The translations under genes and the position numbers were made by a program. Shown piece by piece: positions 7,068 to 13,147 of a stretch of 14,012 nucleotides of DNA (its first letter is position 1; each line of letters begins with the position of its first letter). Where the stretch lies: positions 1 to 14,012 of the forward strand of contig JACDGC010000033.1 of the NCBI GenBank assembly GCA_013815535.1. The letters run 5' to 3'. Source of the DNA: Ktedonobacterales bacterium (GTDB lineage Bacteria > Chloroflexota > Ktedonobacteria > Ktedonobacterales > JACDGC01). Under the pieces are notes generated by a model. That model made no database searches, was not told the DNA's origin, and worked only from the letters and a program-made list of their open reading frames with translations.

Positions 7068-8474
7068 TTAGCGGTCGCGGCGGTAACGGGTGGCACCGTT
7101 GCGTGTGTCTTTGTTGAGGCGGCGATTGAGGTGCAGCCCCTCCAAAATGAACTCCACCGCCGAAGCGATGGTGGCTGGGTTCCCACGTGCCTCCAACTTA
7201 TCCACCGCTTTGCTGAGGCCACCGACGCGCGCGAGTTGATTCACATATTCCATGGAGGACTGTGAATCAGCCACCTGCACGTTCAGACCGCGCTCGAAGC
7301 CCGCCACCAATTGCTCGAAGTCGCTCGTGTCGAAATAGCGTGCGAAGACCGCGACGACCGACTGGTTGATCAGTTTGGTGATGATCTTGTCTTCGCGCAC
7401 ATCACCGAGCGTGTCCATTTCGATCTTGCCTGCCGTGCTGGCGACGACCGCTGGCAGATCGCTGACGCGCGGCACCGCCTGGCGCTCTTTCAGCCGCAAT
7501 GCGCGGCGCACAGCGTTGCTGGCGACGTTTTCATAGTTCGAGATCGATACGCGCACACTGACGCCCGAGCGCTGGCTGATGTCGCCGCTATTGCGCGCTT
7601 GATGCGTGATCTCGGCGACGATCTCTTTCATGAACTGCGGATAGGTGACCTCGATGCCATCCATCACGGTCGGTGTCGACTCCGACTCCATGATGCTGAT
7701 CTCTTGCTCGATGGTGCGCGGGTAATGGGTGCGAATCTCGGACCCCATGCGGTCTTTCAGCGGGGTGATGATGCGCCCGCGATTCGTGTAATCTTCCGGG
7801 TTGGCGCTGGCGACCACATAGACATCCAGCGGCAGACGGACCTTGTAGCCACGGATCTGCACGTCGCGCTCTTCCATGATGTTGAGCAAGCCGACCTGGA
7901 TGCGCTCGGCAAGGTCGGGCAGCTCGTTCAAGCAAAAGATGCCCCGGTGCGTGCGTGGCACCATGCCGTAGTGGATGGTCAGTTCGTCCGAGAGGTAGCG
8001 CCCCTCGGCGACCTTGATGGGGTCCACTTCGCCGATGAGGTCAGCGATGGTGATGTCGGGCGTCGCCAGCTTTTCGCCATAGCGGCGGTCGCGCGCCATC
8101 CACTCGATGCGCGTGGCGTCGCCCTGTTCGGCGACGATCTGTTTGCCATACGCGCTGATGGGGGTGAAGGGGTCGTCGTTGATCTCGCTGCCCGCGATGA
8201 CGGGGATTGCCTCGTCCAGCAGATTCACCAGCGAGCGGGCGATGCGCGTCTTGGCCTGACCGCGTTCGCCGAGCAGAACGATATCTTGGCCAGAGAGGAT
8301 GGCATTCTCGATCTGGGGAATGACCGTCTCTTCATAGCCGATGACGCCGGGGAAGAGTTCTTCGCCCGCGCGGATCTTTTTGATGAGGTTTTCGCGCATC
8401 TCGTCTTTGACGGAGCGCGCCTGATAGCCGCTCGCGCGCAATTCGCCGAGGGTGTTCGGTTGGGAAGTTGGCAT
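7068..8474 (-). CDS. AAA+ ATPase, MoxR/ChlI-like
   Basis: A 468-residue AAA+ ATPase related to the Mg-chelatase I subunit and MoxR proteins. Walker A is GERGQAKT (69-76). The Walker B position is GIFCLNELPDL (178-188), with Asn183 where Asp is usual and Glu184 kept; to my knowledge NE is common in this branch. Sensor 1 is VVASANPEDY (220-229) with Asn225, and KDRMGSEI (240-247) follows. Residues about 300-345 hold the lid with SVRVSISNYENVASNAVRRA. The C terminus (from about 380) is helical and ends in a basic tail. The ATG at 8474 is set by AAGGAG about 6 bases upstream; the frame is open for 48 more codons without a good start. First gene of a two-gene unit with the VWA gene. No chelatase large subunit, cobalamin or chlorophyll gene is near, so a metal-chelatase role should not be assumed. 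Confidence 0.9.
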   Translation of the reverse strand: MPTSQPNTLGELRASGYQARSVKDEMRENLIKKIRAGEELFPGVIGYEETVIPQIENAILSGQDIVLLGERGQAKTRIARSLVNLLDEAIPVIAGSEINDDPFTPISAYGKQIVAEQGDATRIEWMARDRRYGEKLATPDITIADLIGEVDPIKVAEGRYLSDELTIHYGMVPRTHRGIFCLNELPDLAERIQVGLLNIMEERDVQIRGYKVRLPLDVYVVASANPEDYTNRGRIITPLKDRMGSEIRTHYPRTIEQEISIMESESTPTVMDGIEVTYPQFMKEIVAEITHQARNSGDISQRSGVSVRVSISNYENVASNAVRRALRLKERQAVPRVSDLPAVVASTAGKIEMDTLGDVREDKIITKLINQSVVAVFARYFDTSDFEQLVAGFERGLNVQVADSQSSMEYVNQLARVGGLSKAVDKLEARGNPATIASAVEFILEGLHLNRRLNKDTRNGATRYRRDR

Positions 8475-8623
8475 ACATCTCCTTGGGATTGGGCGCGCTG
8501 CCGGTGCTACCCTCGCGCTCTGCGACCACCGCAGCGGGGAGAACCAGGGGGAAGATCGGGGTGTGTGGGCAACCCCGACGCAGCATGTGGGCATGGCGCT
8601 ATGGAACACGATATCCAAGGATC

Positions 8624-8653
8624 ATTGTATCGCGCTTGATGTGTGAGGCACAA
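8624..8653 (-). promoter_or_regulatory. Candidate promoter of the AAA+/VWA operon
   Basis: Minus-strand TTGTGC (8653-8648) and TACAAT (8629-8624) lie 18 bases apart. The -10 is good (five of six), the -35 weak (three of six). The leader to 8474 would be about 140 bases long. Confidence 0.3.
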
Positions 8654-8694
8654 GGGGAAAATATGCTACCTGCCCATATTGCCAGGGTGCGGGG

Positions 8695-8725
8695 TCGACT
8701 GATAAAGCTGAGTGTCTGGTATACT
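8695..8725 (+). promoter_or_regulatory. Candidate promoter of the PIN toxin gene
   Basis: TCGACT (8695-8700) and TATACT (8720-8725) are 19 bases apart, slightly long, with four and five consensus matches. The start would be near 8732, about 30 bases before the PIN start codon. This gives the toxin its own promoter, separate from that of the antitoxin gene. Confidence 0.35.
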
Positions 8726-8761
8726 CAAGCGATGGATGAATAGATAAGGGAGCGATCTTTC

Positions 8762-9337
8762 ATGGCTAATCTCGTTGCAGTGCTCGACGCCAATGTGCTG
8801 TTTCCGGCGTCGCTGCGCGATACATTGTTGCGGGCTGCGGAAAACAAGCTCTATCATGCGTATTGGACACCACTGATTTTGGAGGAAATGCGCCGAAATG
8901 TGGTCAGCAAAGGAAAAATGACGGAATCTCAGGCGCAGCGTCTGGTTACTACATTGAGCCGTGTTTTTCCAGATAGCATCGTCCCAGATACCTACCAACA
9001 ACATATCGCAACTCTGACAAATGATCCGAAAGATCGCCATGTCCTTGCCGCTGCGATTGAATCAGAGGCCAATTTCATCGTGACACTAAATCTCAGCGAT
9101 TTTCCCCGTGCGGCACTTTTGCCGCATCATGTTGTCGCCATTTCACCTGATGCCTTTCTCCTCCAGCTTTTCCAAGATGCGCCAGCAACGTTAAAAACTA
9201 TCATACGTTCACAAGCAGCGGCACTACGGAACCCACCCCTGCTACTACGTGATGTACTCACTATTCTTAGCTTCCATGTACCGCAATTTTGCCGAGAGAT
9301 GGAAGTTGCTCTTAACGAACAATCCGATCAGTCATAA
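8762..9337 (+). CDS. PIN-domain toxin (PIN_3/VapC-like)
   Basis: A 191-residue PIN-domain ribonuclease of the group normally paired with excisionase-type antitoxins. These toxins cut RNA using a Mg-binding acidic pocket. The pocket residues are visible: Asp9 in VLDANVLFPASLRD (7-20), Glu41/Glu42 in ILEEMRRN, Asp91 in NDPKDRHVLAAAIE (87-100) and Asp113 in TLNLSDFP (108-115). The C-terminal helical part with LRNPPLLLRDVLTIL (155-169) is typical of the longer members. All catalytic positions are kept, so it looks active. GGGAG 9 bases before the ATG supports the start. The stop codon lies inside the 3' end of the oppositely directed antitoxin gene (10-base overlap). Codon choice and base content are less GC-rich than in the flanking genes, which suggests transfer. 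Confidence 0.88.
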   Translation: MANLVAVLDANVLFPASLRDTLLRAAENKLYHAYWTPLILEEMRRNVVSKGKMTESQAQRLVTTLSRVFPDSIVPDTYQQHIATLTNDPKDRHVLAAAIESEANFIVTLNLSDFPRAALLPHHVVAISPDAFLLQLFQDAPATLKTIIRSQAAALRNPPLLLRDVLTILSFHVPQFCREMEVALNEQSDQS

Positions 9338-9753
9338 GCTCCCGCTTCTTGGCTGAGTCTGGCAATTTCAACGATCCCTTCGCGCGTGCGAATAGCCTGT
9401 TGGTGTCCATATTTCACAATATCAGCTAGGCTCAATTGGCCGTCGCTCATCGACTGTATCACGCCTTCATCGACGAGTTTGGTGACGAAACGGGATGATA
9501 CGTTCAAATACTCAGCAGTTTCTTGCAGCGAAATAGATTCCGGAGTGCGTGTCACTTGTAGCGAAGCACCTTCCTCTAAGTCTGCGAGCATATTGCGCAT
9601 GATGGCCAGCAAGGGGAGAGGAACAGCAATTTTTGTCCCTGCGGAATTGATAATTTGGGGAGCAACGTCATTATCCGCCAGAACAGCATGCAGTTGCTGT
9701 AATGTCGCAGCATCTATCTCAGTTGCTCCAATGGTTCTTTTTCGCTCGATCAT
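9328..9753 (-). CDS. Excisionase-type HTH antitoxin for the PIN toxin
   Basis: A 141-residue DNA-binding protein. Residues about 44-66 (VPLPLLAIMRNMLADLEEG) and the winged HTH at 74-116 (SLQETAEYLNVSSRFVTKLV, then LSLADIVKY) match the antitoxins usually encoded just before PIN_3 toxins; such proteins repress their own promoter and bind the toxin through the C terminus (here the acidic tail after 120). The ATG at 9753 was preferred to the upstream ATG at 9792 because GAGGTG lies 6 bases before it and the earlier start has no clear site; a start at 9792 would give 154 residues. Oddly, the gene is not ahead of the toxin in one operon but converges on it, sharing the last 10 bases. A stand-alone HTH regulator is the other reading, less likely given the neighbour. 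Confidence 0.82.
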   Translation of the reverse strand: MIERKRTIGATEIDAATLQQLHAVLADNDVAPQIINSAGTKIAVPLPLLAIMRNMLADLEEGASLQVTRTPESISLQETAEYLNVSSRFVTKLVDEGVIQSMSDGQLSLADIVKYGHQQAIRTREGIVEIARLSQEAGAYD

Positions 9754-9787
9754 TGCTCCCACCTCATTTCGCCCATTATGTACCTTC

Positions 9788-9816
9788 AGCATACCACATC
9801 CGGCGTCGCTTGCTCA
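9788..9816 (-). promoter_or_regulatory. Weak candidate promoter of the antitoxin gene
   Basis: Minus-strand TGAGCA (9816-9811) and TATGCT (9793-9788), 17 bases apart. Matches are modest. If used, transcription starts near 9781, downstream of the ATG at 9792, which fits the choice of the 9753 start. Confidence 0.25.
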
Positions 9817-9894
9817 CGCGCGGCGATGGTGCGGGGACGGTGTGCAGTCGTCGCAGCGTTGTCGTTACAGGGTCACGTGGCTTTCGTTGCGTCA

Positions 9895-9900
9895 TATAAT
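9895..9900 (+). promoter_or_regulatory. Candidate -10 element of the LAL regulator gene
   Basis: A perfect TATAAT 49 bases before the start codon. No good -35 is seen; the position it would take (about 9872-9877) overlaps the palindrome CACGTG at 9874-9879, which may be an activator or operator site instead. Confidence 0.35.
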
Positions 9901-9949
9901 GGACGAATAGGCGCGGCAACGAGCAGCGAAACGCGGAGGGGGGGATGTC

Positions 9950-12568
9950 ATGGATTTACTCGAACGTGAGGCGCTGCTCGCAACGTTGGCACAGACATTG
10001 ACGCAGGCGAGCGCGGGAGCTGGTCACACCATCCTCGTGACAGGTGAGGCGGGCATCGGCAAGACATCGCTCGTAGAGCAATTCGTCGCGCAGCATGCTG
10101 CCACGGTACGCACCCTGTGGGGCACCTGCGAAACGCTTTTCACCCCACGACCGCTTGGCCCCCTCTATGATATCACACCGCAGATGGATCGCGCCTTTCG
10201 CCAAACGCTCGCCATGGGCGAAACAGGGCGTTCAGCGCTCTTCGCCGCGTTGCTGCATGATCTGCAAGCGCATGCGCAACCGACGCTGTTTGTGATCGAG
10301 GATATCCATTGGGCCGACGAGGGGACGCTCGACCTGGTCAAATTTCTGGGCCGTCGCTTACATCGGCTGAAACTTTTGCTGCTGCTGACCTATCGTGACG
10401 ATGAGATTGGCCCCGACCACCCCTTGCGTTTGGTGCTTGGCGATCTGCCCAGTCAGGCCACGCTGCGCCTCAAGATTCCCCCGCTCTCTGAGGCGGCGGT
10501 GGCGCGCATGGCGGCGTCTACCCACCACCCCACGCATGCTGTCTATCGCGCCACGGGGGGTAATCCCTTCTTTGTGACCGAACTCTTAGCGACGGCGACC
10601 TTGGATGTCCCCGCGACCGTCTCAGATGCCGTGCTCGCCCGTGTCGCGCGGCTCTCCCCCCAGGCCCGGTCACTGCTGGATCTCGCGTCGGTCATTCCCA
10701 ATCGCATCGAGCCATGGCTCTTGCCGGCCATCTTCCCGCCCGCGTCGGAACCTCTGAATGAATGCTTCACCAGTGGCATGTTTCAGGCTGATAAGGATTT
10801 TGTGAGCTTTCGGCATGAACTGGCACGCCAAGCCATCGAAAGCGCCCTGACCCCACCACAGCGCCAGGCCGCTCACATGCAGGTGTTGCAAGCGTGGTTG
10901 GCGCATGGGGTCGCGCCGGACCATTATGCGCGTGTGCTGCACCACGCCGTGCAGGCGCAAGAGCGCGATCTCATCGTGCGGTTCGCACCCCTCGCCGCGC
11001 AATATGCCGCTGACCACTGCGCCCATCAAGAACCCGCCGCGCATTACGCGACCTTGCTCAAATATGCCCAGGACCTCGCGCCAACTGAGCGCGCCACCTG
11101 GCTCGAAGCGCATGCCTATGAATGTTACCTGACGGGGCAAATCAGCGCGGCTGAGCAGTCGCGCCGCGAGGCCCTTGCGCTCTGGGCACAGGCGCGGCGG
11201 CCCGACAAGGAGGGGCCGAATCTCCGCTGGCTCTCGCGCCTCAACTGGTACTTGGGCCGGTCTGCCGAGGCCGAGGCGTATGCGACCCAAGCGGTGGGGG
11301 TGCTCGAAACGCTGCCACCAGGGACCGAACTCGCCATGGCCTATAGCAATATGGCGCAACTGCGCATGTTGGCCGAAGACGCGCCCGAAGCCCTGCGCTG
11401 GGGGCGGCGCGCCATCGCCATGGCGGAAGCGTTTGCTGACCCGCTCACCCTCGCGCACGCACTCAATAATGTTGGCACGGCGGAACTGCACGCTGGTGAT
11501 GAGGGTGGCCGCCCCAAGCTGGAACGCAGCCTGGCCCTCGCGCTGGAACACGGCCTAGAGGAGCATGCGGCCCGCGCCTATGTGAACCTTGCCACCACCG
11601 CTGTCGTGTGGCGCAACTACCCTCTGGCGCTGCATTACCTGGCGGAGGGCATCGCGTACACGACCGAGAACGATCTCGACTCGTGGCGCGACTATCTGGC
11701 GTCCTGGCGGGTGCGCGCCTTGCTCGAAACTGGGCAGTGGGATGCTGCTGCCCACGAAGCGCTGACGTTACTGGGGCACCCGCGCATCACGCCCGTCAGC
11801 AAGATTACGGCCCTCGTCGCGCTCGCTACGATCCGGCTGCGGCGGGACGATCCGGGGGGCTTGCCATTGCTCGATGAAGCTTATGCCCTGGCTGAGCGTG
11901 CGGGGGAGCTGCAACGCATCGTTCCCGTTGCTGTCGCCTGCGCCGAAGTGGCATGGCTCAAGCAACAGCCCGAGCAGGCTCGCCAAGCCGTGCTGCCCGC
12001 CTTTGCCCTGGCACGAACGCGGGGGAATCCGTGGGGACGTGGCGAACTGGCCTATTGGCTGTGGCGCGCCGACGGGTTGAGCGAGGACCCCGGCGAGATC
12101 GCGGAACCCTATGCCCAGCATATTGCTGGCGACTGGCACGCCGCTGCGCTCACGTGGCAGCGCCTCGGCTGCCCCTATGAGCAAGCGATGGCGCTCATGG
12201 ATGGCGACGAGGCGGCCCAACGGCAAGCCTTGGGGATCTTTGAGCACCTCCTCGCGCGGCCCGCGACGGAGATGGTGCGGCGGCGCTTGCGCGAGCAGGG
12301 CATCCGTCAGATTCCGCGCGGCCCCCGAGCGACGACGCAGAAGAATCCGCTGGGCCTCACCAATCGCCAGCTAGAGGTCCTGGTGTTCTTGGTCGCTGGC
12401 CAGCAGAACGCGACGATCGCCCAGCACCTCTTTACCTCGACGAAGACCATCGATCACCACGTGTCGGCGATCTTGCTCAAGTTTGGGGCACAGACGCGCG
12501 CCGAAGCCATCACCAAGGCCTATCAATTGGGCATCATCGCGCCCACGGCGGATAATATAGGGAAATAG
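9950..12568 (+). CDS. LuxR-family LAL regulator (AAA-TPR-HTH)
   Basis: An 872-residue regulator of the large ATP-binding LuxR type (MalT-like architecture). The N-terminal AAA_16/STAND ATPase has Walker A GEAGIGKT (32-39) and Walker B TLFVIEDIHWAD (112-123), followed by LLLTYRDDE and the GGNPFFVTELL motif (203-213). Residues about 340-780 are helical repeats of the TPR sort (for example YSNMAQLRMLAEDAPEAL, LAHALNNVGTAELHAG), where an inducer or partner would bind. The C terminus carries a LuxR HTH (about 803-862: LTNRQLEVLVFLVAG, TIAQHLFTSTKTIDHHVSAI). Proteins of this type act as ATP-dependent transcription activators in the cytoplasm. The ATG at 9950 follows a GGAGG tract. It stands alone: antitoxin gene divergent upstream, DUF4242 gene 119 bases downstream on the same strand. 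Inducer and targets are unknown. Confidence 0.92.
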   Translation: MDLLEREALLATLAQTLTQASAGAGHTILVTGEAGIGKTSLVEQFVAQHAATVRTLWGTCETLFTPRPLGPLYDITPQMDRAFRQTLAMGETGRSALFAALLHDLQAHAQPTLFVIEDIHWADEGTLDLVKFLGRRLHRLKLLLLLTYRDDEIGPDHPLRLVLGDLPSQATLRLKIPPLSEAAVARMAASTHHPTHAVYRATGGNPFFVTELLATATLDVPATVSDAVLARVARLSPQARSLLDLASVIPNRIEPWLLPAIFPPASEPLNECFTSGMFQADKDFVSFRHELARQAIESALTPPQRQAAHMQVLQAWLAHGVAPDHYARVLHHAVQAQERDLIVRFAPLAAQYAADHCAHQEPAAHYATLLKYAQDLAPTERATWLEAHAYECYLTGQISAAEQSRREALALWAQARRPDKEGPNLRWLSRLNWYLGRSAEAEAYATQAVGVLETLPPGTELAMAYSNMAQLRMLAEDAPEALRWGRRAIAMAEAFADPLTLAHALNNVGTAELHAGDEGGRPKLERSLALALEHGLEEHAARAYVNLATTAVVWRNYPLALHYLAEGIAYTTENDLDSWRDYLASWRVRALLETGQWDAAAHEALTLLGHPRITPVSKITALVALATIRLRRDDPGGLPLLDEAYALAERAGELQRIVPVAVACAEVAWLKQQPEQARQAVLPAFALARTRGNPWGRGELAYWLWRADGLSEDPGEIAEPYAQHIAGDWHAAALTWQRLGCPYEQAMALMDGDEAAQRQALGIFEHLLARPATEMVRRRLREQGIRQIPRGPRATTQKNPLGLTNRQLEVLVFLVAGQQNATIAQHLFTSTKTIDHHVSAILLKFGAQTRAEAITKAYQLGIIAPTADNIGK

Positions 12569-12611
12569 CACCCCCAACATAGGCAACATCCCCGATAAAA
12601 AAGGCCAGAGA

Positions 12612-12661
12612 TGCGGGTACACTTTACCTGTCTGAACGAATGGTCGGCAGACGAACCCGCA
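12612..12661 (+). promoter_or_regulatory. Nested inverted repeats upstream of the DUF4242 gene
   Basis: An outer pair TGCGGGT (12612-12618) / ACCCGCA (12655-12661) encloses an inner pair GTCTG (12630-12634) / CAGAC (12648-12652). The block ends 13 bases before the ribosome binding site AAAGGAG (12674-12680). It could be a structured leader or an operator; matching to a known riboswitch class was not evident. Confidence 0.3.
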
Positions 12662-12687
12662 AAGAACACCGATAAAGGAGCAACTCC

Positions 12688-12960
12688 ATGGCACGCTATG
12701 TCGTTGAACGTACCTTCCCCGAAGGCTTCAACCTCCCCATGAATGATGCTGGCGCAGAAACCTGCTCGCTGGTCGTCTCGAACAATGCTGAAGAGCACGT
12801 CACCTGGCTGCATTCCTATTTCACGAAGGATAAGACCAAGTCATTTTGCATCTATGAGGCCCCCAACCCAGAGGCGATTCGTCAGGTGGCACGGCGCAAC
12901 AACCTCCCCGTCGATCACATCACCGAGGTGAGTGTGCTCGATCCCTATTTCTACAAATAG
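12688..12960 (+). CDS. DUF4242-domain small protein
   Basis: A 90-residue protein that covers one DUF4242 domain (ferredoxin-like fold). Typical stretches are VTWLHSYFTKDKTKSFCIYEAP (residues 38-59, in part), PEAIRQVARRNNLPVDHITEV (62-82, in part) and the closing VLDPYFYK. One studied relative of this broad family, SCO4226 of Streptomyces, binds nickel; whether this member does is not shown by the sequence, which has only His38-region and C-terminal His candidates plus two Cys (26 and 54). No signal peptide, so cytoplasmic. AAAGGAG 8 bases before the ATG gives a strong start. It lies after the LAL regulator gene on the same strand and is followed by a very strong hairpin. Confidence 0.82.
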   Translation: MARYVVERTFPEGFNLPMNDAGAETCSLVVSNNAEEHVTWLHSYFTKDKTKSFCIYEAPNPEAIRQVARRNNLPVDHITEVSVLDPYFYK

Positions 12961-13002
12961 GCTCGTATGAGCGCGCCCGCGCGTTCGATTCGCCGCACAT
13001 AT

Positions 13003-13048
13003 GCCAGCAGAGGGACCGCAACAATCTCGTTGCGGTCCCTCTGCTGGC
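13003..13048. terminator. 20-bp perfect hairpin between convergent genes
   Basis: GCCAGCAG...CCGCAAC (13003-13022) and its exact complement GTTGCGG...CTGCTGGC (13029-13048) enclose a 6-base loop AATCTC. The stem is 20 bp without mismatch. It starts 42 bases after the DUF4242 stop, between convergent genes, and could stop transcription from both sides. U-tracts are poor on either side (TCACAGTTTG on the plus strand), so it may work as a stable RNA 3' end rather than a classical terminator. Confidence 0.65.
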
Positions 13049-13059
13049 TCACAGTTTGC

Positions 13060-13112
13060 CATGTCGTCTATTAGATGCCCCCAGCCGAGTCCCGCTGGTC
13101 ACACTCGACATG
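13060..13112. repeat. Second nested inverted repeat in the same gap
   Basis: Outer arms CATGTCG (13060-13066) and CGACATG (13106-13112) enclose CCAGC (13081-13085) / GCTGG (13094-13098). It lies downstream of the DUF4129 gene on the minus strand and may be its terminator or a cruciform. Seen directly; function unknown. Confidence 0.35.
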
Positions 13113-13147
13113 AGAGTACATAACCGGCACTAAGCATAACTGGCAGC

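Larger units (their letters stand above)
8475..8761. other. Divergent intergenic region, AAA+ operon / PIN gene
   Basis: A 287-base stretch between oppositely oriented start codons. It holds a candidate promoter for each direction (8624-8653 minus, 8695-8725 plus) and a small inverted repeat AATATG/CATATT (8660-8665 and 8675-8680) between them. I see no coding sequence or RNA gene in it. Confidence 0.6.

Noticed and set aside
4642..8474. Reading the AAA+/VWA pair as magnesium chelatase ChlI/ChlD
   Set aside because: There are no chlorophyll or cobalamin genes nearby and the VWA N terminus matches the separate COG4867-like family.
7311..8639. 442-codon open frame on the plus strand, antisense to the AAA+ gene
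   Set aside because: It mirrors the real gene, shows no family motif, and arises from the GC-rich codon pattern of the true frame, whose Walker A, Walker B and sensor motifs are clear.
8660..8680. AATATG/CATATT inverted repeat as an insertion-sequence end
   Set aside because: Six bases is too short, there is no transposase, and no matching copy is seen on the far side of the toxin-antitoxin genes.
8666..9040. 124-codon minus-strand frame over the start of the PIN gene
   Set aside because: Overlaps the catalytic half of the PIN protein and its promoter; no family resemblance.
10670..11551. 293-codon minus-strand frame within the LAL regulator gene
   Set aside because: Shadow of a well-supported gene; no motif and no start signal.
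13060..13112. tRNA-like gene suggested by nested stems
   Set aside because: No T-loop GTTC consensus, no acceptor stem with a CCA-compatible 3' end and no anticodon arm of normal geometry.
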